NCBI GenBank assembly: GCA_015069095.1 | Contig: SVJH01000009.1 | Coordinates: 19,455-83,454 of the forward strand | Direction of reading: 5' to 3' | Length of the DNA: 64,000 nt | Source of the DNA: Oscillospiraceae bacterium | GTDB taxonomy: Bacteria; Bacillota; Clostridia; UMGS1810 | Shown here: piece after piece, positions 10,304-18,349 of the stretch | Numbering within the stretch: the stretch's first letter is position 1 | How the letters are laid out: each line of letters starts with the position of its first letter | Position numbers and translations under genes: made by a program | The notes under the pieces: generated by a model | What the model saw: the letters and a program-made list of their open reading frames with translations, nothing else | What the model was told of the DNA's origin: nothing | The model's database searches: none

Positions 10304-11029
10304 TCATTTTTTAGCATTATTGTCAACTTTATCCATTTTATTTTTTTCGCCGTTTTTCTCTTTTTCTTTAGCTATCATTTCATAAAGACTATAAAGTGCT
10401 CCGTCAAGTCCGCCTGCAAAATCAATAAGCCCTTCACTTACTGCTTCTTTGCCAAAAAGTACCGTTCCTATATCGTTTGCAATTTCGTCTGTATCAAGCA
10501 TAAGTTTTAAAAATCTTTCTTTTGTGATGCTTGAATTTCTTGTTACAAATTCAACAATTCTTTCCTGCATTTTATTCATATACGAAAACGTTTGTGGTGC
10601 ACCTATAACTGTGCCATTAATTCTCATAGGATGTATTGTCATAGTTGCAGATGGTGCTATAAACGATTTTTTTGCACTGACAGCAAGCGGTACACCAATA
10701 CTGTGTCCACCACCAAGAACAAGGGAAACCGTCGGTTTTTTCATTGTTGAAATCATCTCAGAAATTGCAAGCCCCGCCTCGACATCTCCTCCTACTGTAT
10801 TTAAAAGAACAATCATTCCGTCTATATCATCATTTTCTTCAACAAATACAAGTTGAGGAAGAATATGTTCATATTTTGTACTTTTTGTTTGCGGAGACAA
10901 AACTGTATGTCCTTCAATTTGTCCTATAATTGTAAGACAAAAAACATTTCCTTTTTTATTTTTTATAAAAGACGTGCCAAACTCTTTTATTTCTTCATCT
11001 TTTTCCTTTAAATTTTCATTTTCACTCAT
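10304..11029 (-). CDS. tepA: ClpP-like serine protease of the TepA/SppA-related type
   Basis: A 241-residue member of the ClpP/crotonase fold. It shows LLNTVGGDVEAGLAISE, which forms the oxyanion region, and GGGHSIGVPLAVSA with the serine of the ClpP-type nucleophile elbow. SATMTIHPMRI follows, where the His-Pro matches the catalytic His position. There is no clear signal peptide and the ends are lysine/glutamate-rich. TepA proteins are Firmicutes proteins linked to translocation or sporulation. The start at 11029 was preferred to 11035 because AAGGAG is only 2 nt from the first ATG but 8 nt from the second. Confidence 0.8.
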   Translation of the reverse strand: MSENENLKEKDEEIKEFGTSFIKNKKGNVFCLTIIGQIEGHTVLSPQTKSTKYEHILPQLVFVEENDDIDGMIVLLNTVGGDVEAGLAISEMISTMKKPTVSLVLGGGHSIGVPLAVSAKKSFIAPSATMTIHPMRINGTVIGAPQTFSYMNKMQERIVEFVTRNSSITKERFLKLMLDTDEIANDIGTVLFGKEAVSEGLIDFAGGLDGALYSLYEMIAKEKEKNGEKNKMDKVDNNAKK

Positions 11030-11078
11030 TGTCATCGCTCCTTTTTTGTAGTATTGTCATTTTAAAGTTAAAATATCA

Positions 11079-11107
11079 TTGCAAATAAAATATTTTTATG
11101 ATAAAAT
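11079..11107 (+). promoter_or_regulatory. Sigma-A-type promoter of metA
   Basis: TTGCAA (11079-11084), a 17-nt spacer and TAAAAT (11102-11107) lie just upstream of the metA ribosome site AAAGGAGG. No T-box or SAM riboswitch fits in the short leader. Confidence 0.6.
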
Positions 11108-11128
11108 ACCATAAAAGGAGGTATGTAT

Positions 11129-12046
11129 ATGCCGATTAAAATACCAGACAAACTTCCTGCAAGAAAAACACTTGCAGATGAAAATATATTTGTTATGACA
11201 GAAAAGAGGGCTCTTACTCAGGATATTCGTCCTTTAAAACTTGCAATAGTAAATCTTATGCCCACAAAAATAGTTACTGAAACGCAACTTCTTCGTCTTT
11301 TGGGAAATACACCGCTTCAGATAGAAATTGATTTTGTAAATACAGCAACGCATAATTCGAAAAATACATCACAGTCGCATCTTGTTTCGTTTTACAAAGA
11401 TTTTGAACAAATTAAAAACCAAAAATATGACGGAATGATTATTACTGGTGCTCCTGTTGAAAAAATGGAATTTGAAGAAGTTGACTATTGGGATGAACTT
11501 AAAAAAATTATGGACTGGTCAACCGAAAATGTAACAAGTACACTCCATATTTGCTGGGCAGCTCAGGCAGGTCTTTACTATCACTATGGTATTCCAAAAT
11601 ATAACACAGATAAAAAAGTTTTTGGAATTTTCAAACACAAAGTACGCTATAAAAAAGCAATGCTTATGCGTGGATTTGACGAAGTGTTTTTCGCTCCGCA
11701 TTCAAGACACACAACAGTGCTTGAAGAAGATATCTCAAAATGCAATGACCTTCAGATTATGGCTACAAGCGATGAAGCGGGAATATACATCGTTACATCA
11801 AAAGATAAAAAACGAATCTTTGTAACAGGTCATTCTGAATATGACAAGTTTACACTACACGAAGAATATGTGCGTGATAAAGAAAAGGGTCTTGATATTG
11901 ACATTCCTGTAAATTACTATCCTGACGACAATCCTAAAAAAGACCCTAAAGTTACATGGAGAGCGCATGCAAATCTACTTTTTACAAATTGGCTTAACTA
12001 CTACGTTTACCAAACAACACCTTATGATATAACAAAAATAAAATAA
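11129..12046 (+). CDS. metA: Homoserine O-acyltransferase, predicted acetyl-CoA specific
   Basis: MetA acylates homoserine in methionine synthesis. Numbered from the ATG at 11129, the catalytic cysteine falls at residue 142 (HICWAAQAG), exactly the family position, and the His/Glu region [14 protein letters not shown] follows. This supports 11129 over the ATG at 11123, which is only 1 nt from the AGGAGG site. Residue 111 is Glu (GAPVE). In the family, Glu at 111 goes with acetyl-CoA use and Gly with succinyl-CoA, so this is predicted to be an acetyltransferase (inference). It is monocistronic, followed by a modular repeat and a terminator. Confidence 0.93.
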   Translation: MPIKIPDKLPARKTLADENIFVMTEKRALTQDIRPLKLAIVNLMPTKIVTETQLLRLLGNTPLQIEIDFVNTATHNSKNTSQSHLVSFYKDFEQIKNQKYDGMIITGAPVEKMEFEEVDYWDELKKIMDWSTENVTSTLHICWAAQAGLYYHYGIPKYNTDKKVFGIFKHKVRYKKAMLMRGFDEVFFAPHSRHTTVLEEDISKCNDLQIMATSDEAGIYIVTSKDKKRIFVTGHSEYDKFTLHEEYVRDKEKGLDIDIPVNYYPDDNPKKDPKVTWRAHANLLFTNWLNYYVYQTTPYDITKIK

Positions 12047-12055
12047 TTTTTGTTA

Positions 12056-12138
12056 GTGGGCTCTGCCCACACCCGCAAGCCTTTTTTGAAAAAAGGTCTT
12101 ACGAAAAACTTTCAATAAGCAAAACATTTGTTTTGCTT
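12056..12138. repeat. Three-hairpin intergenic repeat, copy 1
   Basis: Three hairpins in a row follow metA: GTGGGC/GCCCAC (12056-12070), an AAGCCTTTTTT/AAAAAAGG stem (12077-12100) and AAGCAAAAC/GTTTTGCTT (12117-12138). The same arrangement occurs after gdhA (20582-20659), with a nearly identical linker before the third stem and compensatory base changes in the first. It lies before the metA terminator. Confidence 0.75.
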
Positions 12139-12151
12139 GGAATAAAAAATT

Positions 12152-12184
12152 AAGGTATCTTCTTTAAATGAAGATACCTTTTTA
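12152..12184. terminator. Intrinsic terminator after metA
   Basis: AAGGTATCTTC pairs with GAAGATACCTT across a 7-nt loop and is followed by T-rich sequence. It can also serve the convergent Gfo/Idh gene. Confidence 0.85.
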
Positions 12185-12250
12185 TTTATATATTTGCATA
12201 TGCAAGTTTTTTGTGAAACTTCTTTTCTAAAAAGAAGTATTAAATATATA

Positions 12251-13483
12251 CTATCTTTTATAAATTTCTTCTATCTTAACGTTTCTTCTTTCAAGTCTTG
12301 AAATTTCTGCAGCATGGCTCATTGCATGGCTTTGAAGTGAAATTGAAATGTTTGTTTTTCCTTCGCTTTCGCCTTTTAATACTTTTGAAAATTCTTCCAT
12401 TGTACAGTAGTCGCTACCACCATGTCCACTTGCATTTGTTGCAACTGTATATGTAACAGTATCGCCTGTTACAAAGTTTGTAACTATAATTTCTTTCTTA
12501 TCAAATTCAGCATGAATTTTACCCATTGTACCGCCGATATCAGTAACACGTCCGTCCTGATATGCTGTCATTGTAAGATGTGCTGTAACGCCATCTTCAA
12601 AAAGATAGTTAACAACCTGATGGTCAACGACGTTATTATCGCATCTGTATACACATCTTCCGTACTGATTTTCAGCCATAGCAGTTGTTAAATCAGAATA
12701 ATTTTTCTTTGTTACGGCATTATTATACATCCACTGCCATTTTTCATATATTTTAAAGCAGTTATAAGGACAAGTTGATTTTACTTTACAATCTTCAATA
12801 CATCTTTCTGTACTGCCTTCAGGGGCATTTTCTTTTCTGAACAAGTAGTTTGAACCGTATGAAGAAAGTTCTATACAGTTTTTACCTGTAAGGAATAAAA
12901 GAATATCTGCATCATGACAGCATTTTGCCAAAATCATAGGACTGCTAAGTTCTTTATTTCTCCAGTCGCCTCTAACAAAACTGTGTGCCTGATGTCCGTA
13001 TCCAACACCTTCTGTATGATTTACAGTAACAACATCACCGATAACACCGGAATCCAAAATTTCTTTTAATCTTGTATAGAATGGAGAGTATCTAAGCACG
13101 TGGCAAACCTGAATGTTAACACCTTTTTCTTTTGCGGTTTTATCAAGTATTGCACATTCTTCAAAACTTGGAGAAATTGGTTTTTCCAAAAGTATATGTT
13201 TGTATCCTGCTTCCATTGCTTTCATACAAGGGTCAAAATGCATATCATCCTGAGTTGCAATGATAACTGCATCGGCAATAGGACCTTTTTTATACATTTC
13301 ATCGTATGAAGTAAAAATATTTTCATCTTTAAGATTAAATGTTTCTTTGGCTTTATCTCTTATATACTCAAGAGGATCGGCAATTGCAACAACTTCTATC
13401 GATGAAGGATTTTTTTCATAGAAAGAATTATATGCATTACCTCTTTGACCTGCTCCAACAATTGCAATAGTACTTTTTTTCAT
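12251..13483 (-). CDS. Gfo/Idh/MocA-family NAD(P)-dependent oxidoreductase
   Basis: A 410-residue sugar or inositol dehydrogenase-type protein. The N-terminal Rossmann motif is IAIVGAGQRGNAY, the family EKP motif appears as LLEKPISPSFEE, and CCHDADILL matches the catalytic Asp region. A cysteine-rich insert with about six Cys (CIEDCKVKSTCPYNC region) resembles relatives that act on oxidised glycosides. The substrate is unknown. The start at 13483 follows AAAAGGG. The gene is divergent from an AraC regulator with overlapping promoters, so it is probably that regulator's target. Confidence 0.85.
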   Translation of the reverse strand: MKKSTIAIVGAGQRGNAYNSFYEKNPSSIEVVAIADPLEYIRDKAKETFNLKDENIFTSYDEMYKKGPIADAVIIATQDDMHFDPCMKAMEAGYKHILLEKPISPSFEECAILDKTAKEKGVNIQVCHVLRYSPFYTRLKEILDSGVIGDVVTVNHTEGVGYGHQAHSFVRGDWRNKELSSPMILAKCCHDADILLFLTGKNCIELSSYGSNYLFRKENAPEGSTERCIEDCKVKSTCPYNCFKIYEKWQWMYNNAVTKKNYSDLTTAMAENQYGRCVYRCDNNVVDHQVVNYLFEDGVTAHLTMTAYQDGRVTDIGGTMGKIHAEFDKKEIIVTNFVTGDTVTYTVATNASGHGGSDYCTMEEFSKVLKGESEGKTNISISLQSHAMSHAAEISRLERRNVKIEEIYKR

Positions 13484-13546
13484 TAAAACCATCCCTTTTT
13501 GATTTATTATGTTAAATTCAATATATCACACATTTTTTTAAAAGTC

Positions 13547-13597
13547 TTTATAAAATCAGCCAAAATATTTGCAAAATTAGTTTAATTGTGATATTAT
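13547..13597. promoter_or_regulatory. Back-to-back divergent promoters sharing one palindromic -35
   Basis: The hexamer TTGCAA at 13569-13574 is its own reverse complement and lies inside TTTGCAAA. Rightward it pairs with TATTAT (13592-13597, spacing 17) for the AraC gene. Leftward it pairs with TATAAA (13547-13552 on the complement, spacing 16) for the Gfo/Idh gene. The two polymerases would exclude one another. Confidence 0.55.
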
Positions 13598-13616
13598 AAG
13601 TATAGAGGTGATAAAA

Positions 13617-14507
13617 ATGGAATATAAATCCGTTGCACTTACAGACGATATTATAATCCGTGATATTTACACAATATACTATTTTGAATATACAAAAGAT
13701 TATACTTTTCGCGGTGAAAAGCATAATTTTTGGGAAATGCTTTATGTTGACAAAGGCGAAGCAATAGTTACTGCAGATGATAAAGACCTTCTTTTAAGGC
13801 AGGGAGATATTGTTTTTCACAAGCCTAACGAATGGCACAATGTAAGAGCAAATAACAAAGTTGCACCAAACTTTTTTATAATGACGTTTTCGTCAAAATC
13901 GAAAGCGATGAAACTTTTTGAAAACAAAGTTTTTACAATAAGTGATACTCAAAAATCTTTACTTTCAAAAATACTTGATGAAAGTACTAAAATATTTGAA
14001 AATGACCTAAGCAAGCAGTATGATCATTTAAAAAAACGAAAAAGTATTCCTTTTGGTACACAGCAACTTGTAAAACTTTATCTTACAGAGTTTTTAATAT
14101 CGCTTGTAAGAAAAGATGAAAGCAAAACAAGACTTACACTTAAACATTATACAGAAAACAATATATTTAACACAATCACTGACTTTATGCATAATAACAT
14201 ATCGAGCAAAATTACTTTTAACGATATAATTCAGTACGCAAATCTTAGTGCAAGTACAATAAAAAAACTGTTTAAAGATACCGTAAATATGGGCGCTATC
14301 GATTATTTTATAAAATTAAAAATTGACTATGCAAAAAAATACATAAGAGAAGGCGAATATAATATGTCGCAAATTGCATCTATGCTTGGATATGATAATA
14401 TCCACTATTTTTCAAAACAGTTTAAAATCCATACAGATATGTCCCCTACCGAATACGCAAAAACAATAAAATCAAAATCAAGCGAAATTAAAGAAAAGAA
14501 AGAGTAA
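13617..14507 (+). CDS. AraC-family transcriptional regulator (cupin + HTH)
   Basis: A 296-residue regulator with an N-terminal cupin-like sensor (EMLYVDKGEAIVTADDKD, RQGDIVFHKPNEWH). It has a C-terminal pair of helix-turn-helices: FNDIIQYANLSASTIKKLF, then MSQIASMLGYDNIHYFSKQFK and MSPTEYAK. The ATG at 13617 was chosen because AGAGGTGA lies at a normal distance; a GTG at 13608 is inside that site. It probably controls the divergent Gfo/Idh gene in response to a sugar. Confidence 0.88.
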   Translation: MEYKSVALTDDIIIRDIYTIYYFEYTKDYTFRGEKHNFWEMLYVDKGEAIVTADDKDLLLRQGDIVFHKPNEWHNVRANNKVAPNFFIMTFSSKSKAMKLFENKVFTISDTQKSLLSKILDESTKIFENDLSKQYDHLKKRKSIPFGTQQLVKLYLTEFLISLVRKDESKTRLTLKHYTENNIFNTITDFMHNNISSKITFNDIIQYANLSASTIKKLFKDTVNMGAIDYFIKLKIDYAKKYIREGEYNMSQIASMLGYDNIHYFSKQFKIHTDMSPTEYAKTIKSKSSEIKEKKE

Positions 14508-14510
14508 AAA

Positions 14511-14546
14511 ACCCGTAATGCAATTGCATTACGGGTTTGTTTTATT
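14511..14546. terminator. Bidirectional terminator between convergent AraC genes
   Basis: A perfect 26-nt palindrome, ACCCGTAATGCAA with its complement (14511-14536), is preceded by A-rich and followed by T-rich sequence. Confidence 0.85.
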
Positions 14547-15393
14547 TTTTATTCATTTTTCTAAACTGCGAAGGAGTTATGCCTTCCATTCTTTTAAAAA
14601 ATCTTATAAAAGAATGTTCGCTTGAAAATCCGATTGCTGATGCAATTTGTGAAAGATTATCATCTGTAACAATTAAAAGTTCTCTTGCTTTTCCGCGTTT
14701 TAAACGGTTAATATAATCCTTTAAGGTTTCACCAACACAGTTAAGTGTAATTCTGTCAATCTGACGGGTGCTTAAATTAAAGTAATTAGCCATACTTTCG
14801 GCTGTTATTCTTGATGAAATATTCTTATAAATATATTCTTCTATCTGGCGCATCTTTTTGTTGCCTTCAATTCGCTGACTTAAATATATATCCATTTTAT
14901 CTAATTTTACATTCATAACTTCAAATATTTCAAAAAACAATGCAACAATCATGCTTTCAATAGCAACAAGATATCCATCAAACGATTTTTTAGAGTATTC
15001 TACAATATAATCAATTGCAGCACGCATATTTTTTGATACAGAATATATCATTTGCTTTTTGCAAATCTCATTTATTTCATTTTCAATAGCAATGCTATGT
15101 TTTTTAATATCAATTTCTAAAGTAATTCTTTTAAAATCATCACTTAAATTATAAATACGATTTGGAACTTCTCTTGGAATTACAACAAAATTGCCTTTTT
15201 TTATTAAATAATGTTTGCCCTCAATTTCAATATTGCATGTTCCTTCTTCTACGATATAAATTTTAACATTTTCTTCTTTTCTCAGTTGCACTACATCGTT
15301 TCCGCCACTTGCTAAAATCCATATACAACCAAATTCAAATTTTGAATTTGAGATAGCAAATTTCATTTTATTATCTCTAAAATATTGGGACAT
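14542..15393 (-). CDS. AraC-family transcriptional regulator
   Basis: A 283-residue regulator with an N-terminal cupin sensor (VYIVEEGTCNIEIEGK-like strands, KKGNFVVIPREVPN). The C-terminal HTH pair contains AESMANYFNLSTRQIDRI, LSQIASAIGFSSEHSFIRFFKR and ITPSQFRKMN. GAAGGTGA precedes the ATG. No sugar gene lies beside it in the right orientation. The upstream neighbour is the OadB unit, which ends in its own terminator, so the target is unclear. Confidence 0.88.
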   Translation of the reverse strand: MSQYFRDNKMKFAISNSKFEFGCIWILASGGNDVVQLRKEENVKIYIVEEGTCNIEIEGKHYLIKKGNFVVIPREVPNRIYNLSDDFKRITLEIDIKKHSIAIENEINEICKKQMIYSVSKNMRAAIDYIVEYSKKSFDGYLVAIESMIVALFFEIFEVMNVKLDKMDIYLSQRIEGNKKMRQIEEYIYKNISSRITAESMANYFNLSTRQIDRITLNCVGETLKDYINRLKRGKARELLIVTDDNLSQIASAIGFSSEHSFIRFFKRMEGITPSQFRKMNKK

Positions 15394-15490
15394 ACTTTCA
15401 CCTTCTTCGCACTATATTTATATATTATCACAAAAAAAGTAAATATTAAATAACCCGTTTAGACACAAAAGTTAACCAATTAAGACATTA

Positions 15491-15530
15491 AAAAAGATAT
15501 CCTCAATAGTATGAAGATATCTTTTTAATT
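15491..15530 (-). terminator. Intrinsic terminator after the oadB unit
   Basis: An 11-bp perfect stem (AAAAAGATATC/GATATCTTTTT, 15491-15526) separates the OadB/47-residue operon from the AraC gene on the same strand. Confidence 0.75.
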
Positions 15531-15674
15531 TTATTGATTATTTTTCTTTCCTGAAAATTTTGTAAACAAATATACAACAAACGAAATACTTATCATAACA
15601 ACAAATATTCCAAGCATACCCTGCCACATTATTTGAAACGAACTATATAAATCAACTAAGTTTATATTCCACAT
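15531..15674 (-). CDS. 47-residue membrane protein, OadG/gamma-like partner of OadB
   Basis: A very small gene reading M-W-N-I-N-L from the ATG at 15674, with AGGGGGAA just upstream and only 13 nt after the oadB stop. The protein has one transmembrane helix starting MWQGMLGIFVVM and a lysine-rich tail (SGKKNNQ). Small single-helix proteins with this MW-GMLGIF start accompany sodium-pumping decarboxylase beta subunits as gamma-type subunits that help assembly. Sequence similarity, coupling and size all support the call, but proteins this short leave some doubt. Confidence 0.7.
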   Translation of the reverse strand: MWNINLVDLYSSFQIMWQGMLGIFVVMISISFVVYLFTKFSGKKNNQ

Positions 15675-15687
15675 ATCGCGTTCCCCC

Positions 15688-16827
15688 TTAACCTAAAAGT
15701 CCCGGAACGATACTTAGTATCATACCGCCTGCAATAACAGATGCAATCTGTCCCGATACGTTTGCACCTACCGCGTGCATAAGAAGATGGTTCTGGCTGT
15801 CGGCTTCAAGACCAAGTTTCTGGATAACTCTTGCTGACATAGGGAATGCAGAAATTCCTGCTGCACCAACCATTGGATTTACTTTGTTTTTAGAGAACAG
15901 GTTGATAAATTTAGCAAACATTACACCTGCAATAGAATCAAATATAAACGCTACAAGGCCAAGACCCATAATCATAAGTGTATAAACATTAACAAATGCT
16001 TCTGCTCTCATACTGAATGAAATTGTAATACCAAGAAGTAGTGTTACAAGATTTGCAAGCATATTTTGTGCTGCATCTGAAAGTGAGTTTAAAACACCGC
16101 ATTCTCTAAGAAGATTTCCAAACATCAAAAATCCTACAAGAGCAACTGACTGAGGTGCTATAAATCCTGCAATCATAGTTACAATTATCGGAAATGCAAT
16201 TCTTAAGAATTTTGAAACATTCTTAGGATTATACGGCATTTTGATTTGTCTTTCTTTTTTTGTTGTAACCATTTTAATAGCCATTGGCTGAATGATTGGT
16301 ACAAGTGCCATATATGAATAAGCAGCAACTGCAATCGCACCTGTATAGTTTGATTTTAATACCTGTGAAACAAGAATTGATGTAGGACCGTCTGCCGCAC
16401 CGATAATACCGATTGAAGCAGCATCAACAAGGTTAAATCCTAAAAGCACAGCAATTGAAATTGTAAAGAAAATACCAAACTGTGCTGCTGCACCAAATAA
16501 AAACATTTTCGGATTAGAAAGCAGCGGACCAAAGTCAATCATTGCACCTATACCGATAAACAATAATAGCGGCATTGCTTCACTTGCTTCAATTCCGTTA
16601 ACAAAAAGCCACTCGATAATCCCTTGTACTTCGCCGATTCCTTCTTGTGTGTAGTTGATTACACCCGTAAAAGGCAAGTTAACAAGTATTGCGCCAAATC
16701 CCATTGGAAGAAGAAGCGCCGGTTCATAGTTTTTTGCTATTGCAAGATAAATAAGCAAAATACCAACACCATACATAACAAGTTGTTGCCATGTTACCGA
16801 CATAAATCCCTGTAATAAAAAATCCAT
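15688..16827 (-). CDS. oadB: Na+-translocating decarboxylase beta subunit (OadB/GcdB/MmdB)
   Basis: A 379-residue polytopic membrane protein. It is the ion-pumping subunit of the oxaloacetate, methylmalonyl-CoA or glutaconyl-CoA decarboxylases. The family core GIIGAADGPTSILVS includes the essential membrane Asp, and the C-terminal GANVSGQIASVIAGG repeat is present. AAGGAG precedes the ATG. Only the small gamma-like gene accompanies it. No carboxyltransferase (alpha) or biotin carrier gene is in the window, so the soluble partner must be elsewhere and the substrate cannot be decided. Confidence 0.92.
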   Translation of the reverse strand: MDFLLQGFMSVTWQQLVMYGVGILLIYLAIAKNYEPALLLPMGFGAILVNLPFTGVINYTQEGIGEVQGIIEWLFVNGIEASEAMPLLLFIGIGAMIDFGPLLSNPKMFLFGAAAQFGIFFTISIAVLLGFNLVDAASIGIIGAADGPTSILVSQVLKSNYTGAIAVAAYSYMALVPIIQPMAIKMVTTKKERQIKMPYNPKNVSKFLRIAFPIIVTMIAGFIAPQSVALVGFLMFGNLLRECGVLNSLSDAAQNMLANLVTLLLGITISFSMRAEAFVNVYTLMIMGLGLVAFIFDSIAGVMFAKFINLFSKNKVNPMVGAAGISAFPMSARVIQKLGLEADSQNHLLMHAVGANVSGQIASVIAGGMILSIVPGLLG

Positions 16828-16972
16828 TTTATGTACTCCTTTAATTTATTTTTACTGACATCATATTTTACCATTTTTCATACGCTAAGTCAATCAAAAA
16901 AACATATTTTTTACTTGTTATCTTCAACAAATTATGATAAAATAAACTTATATGATTTATGAGGTATTGATT

Positions 16973-18151
16973 ATGAAATATATAAAACTTTCTAAGGAAA
17001 TTGAAAATCAAATAAAAGAAAAAATAAATTTGCCGGTTGAAAATCCAATAAGAAGAGACGAAAATCACGACAAAGCAAACCTTTGGCGTCCTGCTTTTGT
17101 GCGCGATATTGAAAAAATAATGCATTGTCCGTACTATAATCGTTACAGCGATAAAACTCAGGTTTTTTCTTTTTACAGAAATGATGATTTGTCGCGCCGT
17201 GCTCTTCACGTTCAAATTGTTTCAAGAATTGCAAGAAACATTGGAAAAATGCTCGGTCTTAATCTTGATTTAATAGAAGCAATTGCACTTGGACACGATA
17301 TGGGTCATACTCCGTTCGGGCACACTGGCGAGAAAATTTTAAGTAATATATATAATGAAAAAACCGGAAGATATTTTAATCACAATGTTCACAGCGTACG
17401 TGTACTTGACAAAATGCTTGGATATAACATTACTCTTCAAACACTCAGCGGAATACTTTGTCATAACGGCGAAATGGAACTTGAAACATACGCACCTAAA
17501 AAACTTGAAAGTTTTGATGAATTTGATAAAATAGTCGAAAAATGCTACACAATAAAGGACTATTCATCCTGTCTTGTTCCGTCTACACTCGAAGGATGCG
17601 TTGTAAGAATTTGCGATATTATTGCTTACATTGGAAAAGACAGACAAGACGCCATAAAAACAAAACTTATAAGCGACGAAAATATATTTTCAGATAGTCA
17701 TATAGGCAAGTTTAATGCAATGATTATAAATAATCTTATAGTTAATATTGTAGAAAACAGTTTTGACAAAGATTACATAAAACTTGACAAAGAATATTTT
17801 GAAGCTCTAAAACAATGCAAAAGAGACAACTATGACCTTATTTATCTTAGTGATAATGTAGGACAAAAAAATTATAAAATTGTTGAACCTATGTTTTATA
17901 AATTGTATGAAAAACTTTTATCCGACCTTAAAAGCGGAGACGAAGATGCGCTTATTTTTAAACATCATATTGAATATGTTGAAAATCTTACAAAGTACTA
18001 CAAAAATGCAAATTATCGTGAAACTGAGCCAAATCAGATTGTTGTCGACTACATTGCAAGTATGACGGACGATTATTTTGTAGAACTTTACGATAAGTAT
18101 TTTCCAAACGAAAACAGAATTAAATATATATCATATTTTGACCAGGAATAA
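16973..18151 (+). CDS. dgt: dGTP triphosphohydrolase-like HD protein
   Basis: A 392-residue HD-domain dNTPase. The N-terminal R-D region (RPAFVRDIEKIMHCPYYNRY) is followed by the metal motif HVQIVSRIARNIGKMLG with ALGHDMGHTPFGHTGE, containing the conserved HD pair and GHTPFGH. The enzyme hydrolyses dGTP to deoxyguanosine and triphosphate. The ATG at 16973 follows GAGGT at a spacing of 7; an in-frame ATG at 16952 has no site. A TTGTTA-17-TAAAAT promoter lies just upstream. The gene is divergent from oadB. Confidence 0.88.
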   Translation: MKYIKLSKEIENQIKEKINLPVENPIRRDENHDKANLWRPAFVRDIEKIMHCPYYNRYSDKTQVFSFYRNDDLSRRALHVQIVSRIARNIGKMLGLNLDLIEAIALGHDMGHTPFGHTGEKILSNIYNEKTGRYFNHNVHSVRVLDKMLGYNITLQTLSGILCHNGEMELETYAPKKLESFDEFDKIVEKCYTIKDYSSCLVPSTLEGCVVRICDIIAYIGKDRQDAIKTKLISDENIFSDSHIGKFNAMIINNLIVNIVENSFDKDYIKLDKEYFEALKQCKRDNYDLIYLSDNVGQKNYKIVEPMFYKLYEKLLSDLKSGDEDALIFKHHIEYVENLTKYYKNANYRETEPNQIVVDYIASMTDDYFVELYDKYFPNENRIKYISYFDQE

Positions 18152-18161
18152 CATAAACTTA

Positions 18162-18190
18162 TTGACATATACATAAAAAAGTAGTATTAT
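18162..18190 (+). promoter_or_regulatory. Promoter of the folT riboswitch transcript
   Basis: TTGACA (18162-18167), a 17-nt spacer and TATTAT (18185-18190). The predicted start falls a few bases before the riboswitch P1 strand. Confidence 0.75.
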
Positions 18191-18197
18191 AATTCCA

Positions 18198-18343
18198 TCA
18201 GAGCAGACGTTGTGCGTAAAGTGTTAGAGAATGGGAGTATAGTCTCTAAACGAAAAGCCATTTGGCTTGCGGTTTGACGTTTCATCCACTGTTGTAATTA
18301 AATACTTTTATTTACACATCCCTCTGCTCTTAAAAGAAGGGAT
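18198..18343 (+). promoter_or_regulatory. Tetrahydrofolate riboswitch with expression platform
   Basis: The aptamer (18198-18294) matches the THF class in its core blocks: GTAAAGTG, GAGAATGGGAGTATAGTCTC, CTAAACGAAAAGCC...GGCTTGCGGT and CATCCACTG. It precedes folT, its usual target. Downstream, ATCCCTCT (18318-18325) pairs with AGAAGGGAT (18335-18343), hiding the folT ribosome site and forming a hairpin followed by seven T. The 5' P1 strand AGAGCAGA (18200-18207) is perfectly complementary to TCTGCTCT (18323-18330), so without ligand it could open that hairpin. This predicts an OFF switch. Confidence 0.85.
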
Positions 18344-18349
18344 TTTTTT

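Noticed and set aside
12205..12240. Short inverted repeat ACTTCTTTTC...GAAGT as a terminator of the Gfo/Idh gene
   Set aside because: The hairpin is A/T-rich and lacks a clear T run on the minus strand; the stronger hairpin at 12152-12184 can do the job.
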